Below, piece after piece: positions 52,408-59,912 of a stretch of 64,000 nt of DNA (position 1 is its first letter; every line of letters begins with the position of its first letter). Below the pieces are notes generated by a model that was not told where the DNA came from, did no database searches, and worked only from the letters and a program-made list of their open reading frames with translations. The stretch comes from Azospirillum canadense (GTDB taxonomy: Bacteria; Pseudomonadota; Alphaproteobacteria; Azospirillales; Azospirillaceae). A program made the position numbers and the translations under genes. Where the stretch lies: the NCBI RefSeq assembly GCF_025961225.1, contig NZ_JAOQNG010000010.1, forward strand, positions 982,501 to 1,046,500. The letters are read 5' to 3'.

Positions 52408-52977
52408 AGAGGAAATCTCCCTGATGGAAAGCGGGCCAAAACGATGGCCGGCCTGTTTAAGGTCGAGGCGTTTTGGATTGGGATGCCGTCCGATGAGCAC
52501 TCAAACGAACCAAGACAGCATAGGCGCGCAACCTGGCGAGCCTGGTCATTGCGAGCCTCCGGACTTCACTCGGCGGCATCCGCCCCAGTCGGAAGCTGCA
52601 AGCTCCGTGAGGAGGTCTCAGGAGGAAGGCAAAGAGCAGTCAGAGCCGGCCTGAACAGCCTTCATCGAATAATGACGAGCGGCGTGCGCGCGATCGTCGC
52701 GCCGGGGGGATTGGTGGTCATGGTCCTATCCATTTGAGAAATTGCTGGAAAGTCACGGGGGCGAGATCATTAGGGTCGGCTCATGGCGAGCCGAACTCGC
52801 AGAGATCTTCGGCGGCCCGGTGCGGCCGCCGTTCTTTTGGTGCGGCGTAAAATCGCTCAAACGCCGCAAGTTGTGACAGCCCCAATTGTTTCAAATCGTC
52901 AAGAAATGAGCGCAACCGGAAATCGCTCCGAAACGTAAATCGTCATAAACTCCCCTAGCAACCGGCAGGAGGGGAGA
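52408..52977. other. non-coding stretch upstream of lytic-enzyme gene
   Basis: No gene is supported in these 570 bases. A terminator-like hairpin lies at 52811-52830 (separate entry). The AT-richer part at about 52855-52975 (CGTAAATCGTCATAAACTCCCC) may hold the promoter for the 52978 gene. Confidence 0.45.
52811..52830 (+). terminator. GGCGGCC hairpin terminator, copy 1
   Basis: GGCGGCC-CGGTGC-GGCCGCC followed by GTTCTTTT. The same seven-pair stem recurs at 53299 and 53653. Confidence 0.75.
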
Positions 52978-53181
52978 GTGCAGTCGATTTCCCCAGACTT
53001 ATTCCATGACGCCATCGCCACGATCCAAGCGACGGATGTCATTTCGGACCATCAGAAGGCGTGCATGACCAAGAGGCTGGCGTTGATCGCTGATCAGCTG
53101 TGCACTGACACTCACCCCTGCCGCATGGTCTGGCCAGACTGCCGGTGCGCCAGGATGATCACCGACGTCCTCGGGTCGTGA
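52978..53181 (+). CDS. small hypothetical cysteine-containing protein
   Basis: The 67-residue frame starts at a GTG with GGAGGGGAGA just upstream (VQSISPDLFHDAIATIQATD...). It is mainly helical, with cysteines at CM, CTDTHPC and DCRC near the end, perhaps a metal site. No family is recognised. Confidence 0.5.
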   Translation: MQSISPDLFHDAIATIQATDVISDHQKACMTKRLALIADQLCTDTHPCRMVWPDCRCARMITDVLGS

Positions 53182-53298
53182 GAGCCGGGGAGCGTGGGCA
53201 TAATCAACCTTATTTTTGTCGTTTGATGCGTGCGGCCGATAAGGCCAAGGTCCCGGTGCCTATCGTCCCCGGTAGGCATAGACCTCAAAACCACCCTT

Positions 53299-53318
53299 GG
53301 CGGCCCTATGTGGCCGCC
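53299..53318 (+). terminator. GGCGGCC hairpin terminator, copy 2
   Basis: GGCGGCC-CTATGT-GGCCGCC followed by TTTTTCC. Confidence 0.78.
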
Positions 53319-53652
53319 TTTTTCCACCCTCTTCCGGCCAATGGCGCGCATCTTCGCCGCGTCATCGTCCACCGTTATCATGATGACGGCACCACATGTG
53401 TGGTCCCCGTCCGCCGAATTGTGCTGTTGCTCAGCGCCGGTTGCGTGTCGCAAGCTGCCTGTGTCGCTGACGGGGATCACGGCCACCCCACAAGCTCCGA
53501 TCCGGAGCAGGCCGTCCATCCACAGGCGGTTGGCACAGCCGCTGCTTCTGTGGTGGGCAGAGCATCTGTGCATCCTGACGGTTGGGCTGAGTTCGCTTCA
53601 TCCCTCGGATTCAGCCTGTGCTGTTTCCCTGAGCACTCCTAATCCTGCCTTC

Positions 53653-53672
53653 GGCGGCCCTTCGTGGCCGCC
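53653..53672 (+). terminator. GGCGGCC hairpin terminator, copy 3
   Basis: GGCGGCC-CTTCGT-GGCCGCC followed by ATTCTCTT. Confidence 0.7.
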
Positions 53673-53740
53673 ATTCTCTTGAGCGGGCATTGAAAAGGCC
53701 GCACGCGGAGGCCGGTCGGTTGGAGTGTTGTCGCGGTGGG

Positions 53741-54025
53741 TCAGATCGCCAGTTTGTCCCAGCCCTCGTCGTCCTCGATGTGCGTGCGGCAATGGTCCGG
53801 CTGACCGGTCAGCGCCCGGAACAGGGCGTCGACCAGCCACCGCAGCGGCGCGGTGGTCGCCCGCCACCGCAGCGGCGCGGTGGTCGCCCGCCACCGCGGC
53901 CCATAGTCGCCGCGCTGCGCCTTGGCGAGACGGCTGGAAATCGTCTCGTCGGCCGCCCCGCCGGTCAACGCGCTCGCGAGCTGGTCGACGGCAACGGCGA
54001 GGTTGAGCAGGTAGAGGCGCAGCAT
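53741..54025 (-). CDS. small phage protein with hydrophobic N-terminus and 9-residue tandem repeat
   Basis: The 94-residue product begins MLRLYLLNLAVAVDQLASAL, then has ADETISSRLAKAQRG, a form I associate with small conserved phage proteins near tail-fibre genes, and ends with an acidic CRTHIEDDEGWDKLAI. The middle contains RWRATTAPL repeated twice, from a 27-base DNA duplication at about 53837-53890. The start overlaps the upstream stop (TGATG). Confidence 0.65.
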   Translation of the reverse strand: MLRLYLLNLAVAVDQLASALTGGAADETISSRLAKAQRGDYGPRWRATTAPLRWRATTAPLRWLVDALFRALTGQPDHCRTHIEDDEGWDKLAI

Positions 54026-54474
54026 CACAGCGCCGCAGCCGCGCGGAAGAAGCCGTCGACCTCGGCGTCGCTCATGCCCCGGGCGACGCCGATGGCGATG
54101 GACAGCGGGTGGGCACGCTCGAAGCTCGTCGCGCCGGACAGCAGCATCTCGGCGGCGAACCTCTGGTCGTCCGGCAGGGCGTCGAGGATCCCGGCGAGCG
54201 CCGCCGGGATGTCGCCGGTCTTCACGGCCGCCAGGGCTTCCGCCTGCGTGACGATGCCGTCGACGGCGAGCTGCTGGAAGAACTGGCGGTCGGAGATGCT
54301 GGCCGGCACCGGGACGGGCGGCGCTTTGTAGGGGGCGGGCGTGTTGCCCGCCTCCACCCAGCGCAGATACGCCACATAGTCGATGTTGCGCTCGTCGGTC
54401 GGGATCACCGTGTTGTCGGCGACACGGAGGACGCTGTGCTCGTCCTTCGTCATCCGGTAATCGGGGGTGCTCAT
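54025..54474 (-). CDS. phage tail-fibre accessory protein (putative)
   Basis: The 149-residue protein (MSTPDYRMTKDEHSVLRVADN ... MSDAEVDGFFRAAAAL) has an N-terminal part with NIDYVAYLRWVEAGNTPAPY, a pattern typical of small proteins encoded right after tail-fibre genes (tail-fibre assembly or XkdW-like), and a helical C-terminus. It lies 15 bases after the tail-fibre gene. Confidence 0.6.
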   Translation of the reverse strand: MSTPDYRMTKDEHSVLRVADNTVIPTDERNIDYVAYLRWVEAGNTPAPYKAPPVPVPASISDRQFFQQLAVDGIVTQAEALAAVKTGDIPAALAGILDALPDDQRFAAEMLLSGATSFERAHPLSIAIGVARGMSDAEVDGFFRAAAAL

Positions 54475-54489
54475 GGGATGGCTCCTGTC

Positions 54490-57400
54490 TTAGATGTCGA
54501 CCGAGCAGAGGATGACGCGGCCCAGCACGTAGTTGTCGCCCACGGCCCCGGCGATCATCTCGTAGCGGAAGGCGGCGTGCCCACCGACCGGGACATTGCC
54601 GACGCTCTCCGAGTAGGCGTTGACCGCCGACGCCCCGGACGGCGTGGTCAGGACCAGCGACGGGGCCGCGCGCATCGGCACCGGCAGGGTGACGACGTAG
54701 CTGTAGTAGGTCATTGCCGCCGCCGCGTAGGAGCGGATGCCGACGGGCACCTCCTGATAGAAGCGGCGGCACAGGCGGACCTCCTCGTCGTAGGGCCGCT
54801 CCATCGCGCTGATCGGCGTGGCGAGGCCGCCCTCCTCGACGGTGATGTCGCTGACGGCGAACTCGTTGACGCCGGCCGCAAAGTTGGTGCCCCCGGTGCC
54901 GACGTTGAGCGTGCCCGATACCCACTGGTTGACGGAGCTGGTCACCTGCGCGCTGCCGGCCGCCAGGAACCAGCACAGCTCAAAGCCGACGTTCGGGCTC
55001 AGCCAGTAGGAGGAGCGCCCGGTGGTCGGGCCGGGGATAGTGAGCGTGATCGTCTGCTCACCGACGACCACGTCGAACGGCACGATGTAGCTGTAGCGCG
55101 ACGCCGACGCCGTGTAGTAGTTCCAGTCGTTGCGGACGGTGAGGAAGAACCGGCCCGCCACGCTGGAGTAGCAGCGGAACGAGGTCGTGATCGCCTTCGC
55201 CTGCGCGGTGCCCCAGTTCAGGCGGGAGGTGTCGATGTTCTCCACCTTGTGCTGCATCACCACGAAGTCGTTGGCCCCGAGCGACGTCTGCGGGGTGTTG
55301 ATCACCACGTCGTACCAGTTCGCCCCCGCCTCGGTGCTGCGGGCGAGGACGCGGTGCTGCGCGACCATCGTGCCGGCCCAGTAGGTGCCCCAGCGGTCGG
55401 GGCCGATCTGGCCGCCCGTCCACGGGCCGATGCCGCGCTGCGCGATGCGGAAGCGCGGGTTGTGCGCGAGGTTGCGGGCCGGCATGGCGGCGGTGGACAC
55501 GTCCACCGCACGGTTGCCGTTGACCGTCACCGACGAGCCGTACAGCACGGTGGGCTGCGCGACCGCGCCGAGGATCAGCGTACCGCCGTCGTTGCGGATG
55601 GTGGCGGAGTTGGCCGGGCCGTCGGTGTTGCGGGTGGTGCCGTTGACGAAGGCGATCAGACGCTGACCGGCGTTGTTGTCGGCGCGGAACGCCATGTTGT
55701 AGGTGCCCGGCGTCATTGCGCCGGGCCCAGCCCAGAACGCCGGGTTGTTCGCCGTGAAGTCGCTGATGGGCGTGTGGTAGTAGCCGCCGTGCACGTCCCA
55801 GCGGCCGGAGCGGAAATCGTAGTTGCCGTGGACGGTGCCGTCGTAAGACGCCAGCCCCATGCCCCACCAGCCCTGGAGCTTGAAGTTGTAGGTGCTGTAG
55901 TCGGCCCCGTCGCCGGTGCCGGTGCCGAAGTAGTTGGTGCCCCACGAGCTTGCGAGGGACAGCGCGCCGGTCATGTTCGCCCCGGCGAAGGTCGGGGTGA
56001 TGCCGCTCATGTTGCCGGTGTGCATGAGCTTGTAGGCGGTCTGCCCCGACAGGTCTTGGTTCGCCGTGGTCGCGCCGCTGTAGTTGACGACCGAGATGTC
56101 GCCCCAACTCGGCCAGTTGAACAGGATGCCGCGCGAGCCGATGCTGCCGTGCGTCTGCTTGGCGCGCGGAACGTTGTTGACGTCGAAGTACAGGTTGGAG
56201 CCGAACACAGCGTCGCCGTTGCTCGCGCCAGACATTGTGGCCCAAGTGCGCGAGGACACGTCGCCGCTCTGGGCCTCCACCCGTCCGTCGGCCCACACCA
56301 GCAGGTTGTCGCGGACCCACGCGCCGTTGTCGTCGAGCGCCTGGAGGGCGAAGCGTCCGTTCTCGTAATCGAAGTTGGCGAACTTCAGGCCAGTCGCGCC
56401 GTCCGTGTCATTGAAGCGGACGTTGGTGTAGCCGCTGGACAGGTTGATGGCGGCAAGCGTCGGCTTCGCGCTGCCGTTATTGCCGGCGTGCAGGGCGGCG
56501 TTGCCGCCGAGGGTGACTCCGGCAAAGGCCGCCCAGGCGTTGCCATCGCGCGCCACCAGCGCGTTCGCCGTCGCCGAGCTGGTCGCGGCGTTCAGCGCCT
56601 GCTTGTCGGCCGCCGACATCAGGCCATTCGCGCCCACCGTGGCGACCGCCGTGCCAGCCTTGCTGGCCGGATCGAAGTTGCCGGCGTGCCAGATCTTGTT
56701 GTTGTCGATGGTGACGTCGGCGGAGCCGCTGGGCACCCACAGGCGCACCGTGCTTGCGTAGCCGAGGCCGACACCGACCGAGTAGTTCTCCGCCGCGCCG
56801 AGTCCGATCTGCACGAAGCCCTGGTCGTCGGCGTCAACGGTGCGCTGGATGCGCCACGTGGCCGACGACCAGTTGGTGTTGTTCGCCAAGCGCACGAGCT
56901 TGGTGCGCAGGAAGTCATTGTTGCCGGTCGACGAGTACAGCTCAGTGTGCTGCACCGAATTGCCAGTGGCGGTGCCGAGCGCCGACAGGCTGGTCTTGAC
57001 CTGAGCCTTGAACTTGGCCTCGGTAGGCGTCGCGCCGTTGCGGGAGACCTCCAGCCAGTTGGCCGTCGAGGCCCAGCCGTCGGCGACCGTCTGGAACGAC
57101 AGCACCTGCCCGTCGACGATGGTCCGCCACATCTTGTTATTGGCGGTGGCGTCGGTCTCCTCGAGCACGATGGCGGGGCCACCCCCCGCGAAGTAAGCGT
57201 AGCTGCCGCTGATCGACCCGTCGAAGCGGCGCTGCACCAGCGTGTTGCCCGAGCCGTTCTGGTCGATGTTGGCCGACGTCATGATCTGCCCGAGCGCGGC
57301 CATGTCCGCCACGGTGGCGGAGGCGTTGCCGGGCGAGGCTTGTCCGGTGGCGACCGCCGTGGTCCAGGTGCCGTTGCACTGGACCCGGAAGTTGAAGGGC

Positions 57401-59295
57401 GACCACTCGACGCGGTTGACGTAGACGTCGTACTGGAAGCGGTTGCTGCCGACCTGCACCAGCTTGACGGCGGTGAACATGGATGCGCCGAGGTAGCTGA
57501 AGCGCCCTTCGGCGTTGCCGGCCGCGGTGTTGGAGTTGTCCCCGCTGTAGGCCGTGACCCAGGTGATGCCGCCCGAGGCGAGGTTGTCGCTCTGGCCGTA
57601 GCCGTAGCCGCCCGCGGCGGTGATCAGCAGGCGGCGGCCGACCGTGGTCTGCGCATCCCAGCGGCCGAGCTTGACCCAGTCGGCCGTGCCGGCGTTGTTG
57701 CCGACCTCGACGCCCTCCTCCCAGGATAGGCCGTCGAGCTTGTCGGCGTCGATGCCCGAGCCCGTGCCCTTGACCCAGGCGAAGGTGCCGGCCCCGGTCG
57801 CCTTCAGCAGCTTGTCGGTATCGCCCGAGCCCGGCGCCGGGACGTGGATGCCGGAGTTGGCGATGTGCGTGTCGATCTCGGCGTGGCTGCGCGTGCCGGC
57901 CCCGATGAGGGCCTGGTGGCTGATCTTCGACTCGTCGAGGCCGAGGTAGGCGAGCGCCGCCGTCTCGTCGAGGCGCACGGTGATCGCCGGATCCTCGGAG
58001 GCCACGGCGCGGGCCTGCGACGAGAACACGACCTTGCGGGTCGCGTTGTCGTAGGTGATGTTCATGCCGGCGCCGGGCACCAGGTGCAGCGTGTCGGCCG
58101 CCGCCTGCGCGTTGATGCGGCCGGAGTTGCCGTCGCCGACCACGCCGAACATGTAGCCGCCGGCGATGACCTGCGCGGTCTGCGCGGCGGTGCGCGCCTG
58201 CTCGGCCCAGTGATAGGCCGACAGGGCGCCCGAGGCCACCGGCTGGCCGACCGGGTTGGACGCCCACGCCTTCGCCAGAGTGGCGGAGTCCGCCGCCTCG
58301 TTGCGGCGCTGCTCGGCGACGACCTGCGCGGCGACCGCGTGGATCTTGGCGTCGACCGAGTCCGCGGCGGCGTTGATCGCCGTCGTCTTGGCGTCGGCGG
58401 CCTGTCCGGCGGAGACGGCGGCGTTGGTCTGCGCGGCGGTCGCCTGGTCGCGGGCCTGCGTGGTCACGTCGCGCGCCGCCGTGGTCACGTCGCGGGCGGC
58501 GAGCGTCGTGTCGCGGGCGGTCAGGGTGGTGTCGCGGGCCTGCTCGGTGGCCGTCTTCGCCGTCAGGGTCGCGTCGCGCGCGCCGGTCGCCGTGGTGGCG
58601 GCGGTGTTCGCCGTCACGGCGCTGTTCCCGGCCGCCGTCTCCGACGCCTTGGCGTTGCCCTCGCTGGTCGCGGCCGCGCCCTTGGCGTCGAGCACGGCGT
58701 CGCGCGCGGCCTCGGCCGCCTGCCGGTCCTGGTCGGCCGAGGTGACGTAGGCGGTCAGCGTCGTCGCGGCGGCGGTCGCCTGGTCGGCGGCCTGCTGCGC
58801 GGCGGCGATGTCGTCCTCGATCATGTCGACGACCTGCTGCACGTTGTCGAGCAGCCCGTTGTCGATGAGGATGAGCAGGCGCCCGGGCGAGGTGATTAGG
58901 CGGGTCACGCCCTTGCTGTCGGTCAGCGGGTACTTGCCGTCGCCGTTGGGCCCGCCGTCGGGCTGGCCGGCGACCCAGTCGTCGTACTGATCCTCGCGGG
59001 TCTGCCACTTGCCGACCATTGTCATCAGCTCGGCGACGACCTCGGCGTTGGAGATCGCCGCGCCGCCGAAGATCACCGCGTAGGCGACGCCGACCACGGT
59101 TCCCCCGGCCCACGCCCGGTCGAGCGTGATCTGCGCGTCGCCGTCGACGGTCTTGATCTCGTAGAGCGTGTGGAAGTCGGTCGTGAAGACCATGCCGGGG
59201 CGCAGCGCGTTCGCCCACAGCGTTGCCCCGATCCCGGCGACGGTGGCCGAGCCGTTGGTCAGGTTCACGGTTCCAGTGCGATACCAACCGGCCAT
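54490..59295 (-). CDS. phage tail fibre protein
   Basis: This 1601-residue protein has an N-terminal virion-binding part (about 1-140, WYRTGTVNLTNGSATVAGIG), a long Ala/Thr-rich coiled-coil (about 165-350) with repeated (A/T)ARD motifs such as TTARDVTTQARDQAT, then beta-rich repeats rich in Gly, Asn, Thr and Trp, and a C-terminal region (about 1300-1600) with lectin-like strands (GVNEFAVSDITVEEGG). The order fits a trimeric side or tip fibre contacting the host surface. It abuts the 66-residue gene (stop followed at once by ATG; GAGGAG upstream). Confidence 0.88.
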   Translation of the reverse strand: MAGWYRTGTVNLTNGSATVAGIGATLWANALRPGMVFTTDFHTLYEIKTVDGDAQITLDRAWAGGTVVGVAYAVIFGGAAISNAEVVAELMTMVGKWQTREDQYDDWVAGQPDGGPNGDGKYPLTDSKGVTRLITSPGRLLILIDNGLLDNVQQVVDMIEDDIAAAQQAADQATAAATTLTAYVTSADQDRQAAEAARDAVLDAKGAAATSEGNAKASETAAGNSAVTANTAATTATGARDATLTAKTATEQARDTTLTARDTTLAARDVTTAARDVTTQARDQATAAQTNAAVSAGQAADAKTTAINAAADSVDAKIHAVAAQVVAEQRRNEAADSATLAKAWASNPVGQPVASGALSAYHWAEQARTAAQTAQVIAGGYMFGVVGDGNSGRINAQAAADTLHLVPGAGMNITYDNATRKVVFSSQARAVASEDPAITVRLDETAALAYLGLDESKISHQALIGAGTRSHAEIDTHIANSGIHVPAPGSGDTDKLLKATGAGTFAWVKGTGSGIDADKLDGLSWEEGVEVGNNAGTADWVKLGRWDAQTTVGRRLLITAAGGYGYGQSDNLASGGITWVTAYSGDNSNTAAGNAEGRFSYLGASMFTAVKLVQVGSNRFQYDVYVNRVEWSPFNFRVQCNGTWTTAVATGQASPGNASATVADMAALGQIMTSANIDQNGSGNTLVQRRFDGSISGSYAYFAGGGPAIVLEETDATANNKMWRTIVDGQVLSFQTVADGWASTANWLEVSRNGATPTEAKFKAQVKTSLSALGTATGNSVQHTELYSSTGNNDFLRTKLVRLANNTNWSSATWRIQRTVDADDQGFVQIGLGAAENYSVGVGLGYASTVRLWVPSGSADVTIDNNKIWHAGNFDPASKAGTAVATVGANGLMSAADKQALNAATSSATANALVARDGNAWAAFAGVTLGGNAALHAGNNGSAKPTLAAINLSSGYTNVRFNDTDGATGLKFANFDYENGRFALQALDDNGAWVRDNLLVWADGRVEAQSGDVSSRTWATMSGASNGDAVFGSNLYFDVNNVPRAKQTHGSIGSRGILFNWPSWGDISVVNYSGATTANQDLSGQTAYKLMHTGNMSGITPTFAGANMTGALSLASSWGTNYFGTGTGDGADYSTYNFKLQGWWGMGLASYDGTVHGNYDFRSGRWDVHGGYYHTPISDFTANNPAFWAGPGAMTPGTYNMAFRADNNAGQRLIAFVNGTTRNTDGPANSATIRNDGGTLILGAVAQPTVLYGSSVTVNGNRAVDVSTAAMPARNLAHNPRFRIAQRGIGPWTGGQIGPDRWGTYWAGTMVAQHRVLARSTEAGANWYDVVINTPQTSLGANDFVVMQHKVENIDTSRLNWGTAQAKAITTSFRCYSSVAGRFFLTVRNDWNYYTASASRYSYIVPFDVVVGEQTITLTIPGPTTGRSSYWLSPNVGFELCWFLAAGSAQVTSSVNQWVSGTLNVGTGGTNFAAGVNEFAVSDITVEEGGLATPISAMERPYDEEVRLCRRFYQEVPVGIRSYAAAAMTYYSYVVTLPVPMRAAPSLVLTTPSGASAVNAYSESVGNVPVGGHAAFRYEMIAGAVGDNYVLGRVILCSVDI

Positions 59296-59496
59296 TTACG
59301 CGGACTCCTCGGGGTAGGGAAGGCGGTCACGGATCGCCGCGAAGTCGGCGGTCATGCGCTCCAGTTTTTCGGGCTTGTTGCGCAGCAGGGCGTCTTGCAT
59401 GGCCTCCTGCTGCTTGTGCGCCGGCCACGCCGCCAGGTAGGCGGCCTCGCGCAGCGCGGCGATCTCGTCGCGGGTGCGGGTCTTGACGATCTTCAT
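59296..59496 (-). CDS. small phage protein between tail genes
   Basis: The 66-residue helical protein (MKIVKTRTRDEIAALREAAY ... DRLPYPEESA) overlaps the preceding gene by four bases and abuts the tail-fibre gene. Small charged proteins in this place are frequent in lambda-like tails, but I cannot assign a role. Confidence 0.7.
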   Translation of the reverse strand: MKIVKTRTRDEIAALREAAYLAAWPAHKQQEAMQDALLRNKPEKLERMTADFAAIRDRLPYPEESA

Positions 59497-59912
59497 GCCG
59501 GCACCTCGATCTCGAAGGTCGTGTCGAGGTGCGGCCAGGCGCTGACGGCGACGCGGTAGGCGCCGGGCGCGTCGTCGTACTCGAACGCGCCGTCGGTGAC
59601 CTCGTAGGTCTCGGACGTGCCGAGCGTCACGCTCGTTACCGTCACCGTCGCCGGGATCGGCAGCGCGTCGAGGCCGGCGATGGTCGGGCGCGGGCGCACC
59701 ATGACCTCGTCGCCGGACAGGTCGACGTAGTCGCGCTCATAGTCGGCGCCCTGCGGCACGATGCCGTAGTCGCCGGGCTGGAGTTGGTGGCGGTAGTCGG
59801 ACAGGGCGCAGCCGCCGGTGCCGAGGATGCGGCCCTGCGCGTCGTAGCGCGTGAAGACGGCGCCGGTCGACGGCGGCACGAACGGAGGGGGAGGAGCGGG
59901 CGTGTCGGTCAT
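59493..59912 (-). CDS. phage tail-associated protein
   Basis: The 139-residue product has a Pro-rich start (MTDTPAPPPPFVPPSTG), then GAVFTRYDAQGRILGTGGC and a beta-rich C-terminus (TVTVTSVTLGTSETYEVTDG). The ATG overlaps the tail-tip gene stop (ATGA) and its end overlaps the next gene by four bases, so it is translated in one coupled run. It resembles small head-binding or Ig-like proteins of tail tips; exact function is unknown. Confidence 0.7.
   Translation of the reverse strand: MTDTPAPPPPFVPPSTGAVFTRYDAQGRILGTGGCALSDYRHQLQPGDYGIVPQGADYERDYVDLSGDEVMVRPRPTIAGLDALPIPATVTVTSVTLGTSETYEVTDGAFEYDDAPGAYRVAVSAWPHLDTTFEIEVPA

Larger units (their letters stand above)
53182..53740. other. non-coding stretch with two terminators and a duplicated 17-base piece
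   Basis: No gene is supported. CCGGGGAGCGTGGGCAT at about 53185-53201 repeats the start region of the lytic-enzyme gene (52391-52407). A hairpin TGCCTA...TAGGCA lies at about 53257-53279. Two GGCGGCC terminators follow at 53299 and 53653. Confidence 0.5.

Noticed and set aside
36000..53700. CRISPR array or anti-phage defence operon in the accessory region
   Set aside because: No regularly spaced repeats, and no nuclease, reverse transcriptase, restriction or toxin-antitoxin signature that I could recognise; the repeats seen are the R1/R2 blocks and terminators.
54109..57729. 1206-codon plus-strand open frame opposite the tail fibre
   Set aside because: Antisense shadow; composition is that of a complementary frame, with no domain signature.
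54490..59295. Possible diversity-generating retroelement target in the tail fibre
   Set aside because: No template repeat matching the C-terminal end and no reverse transcriptase gene were found in the window.
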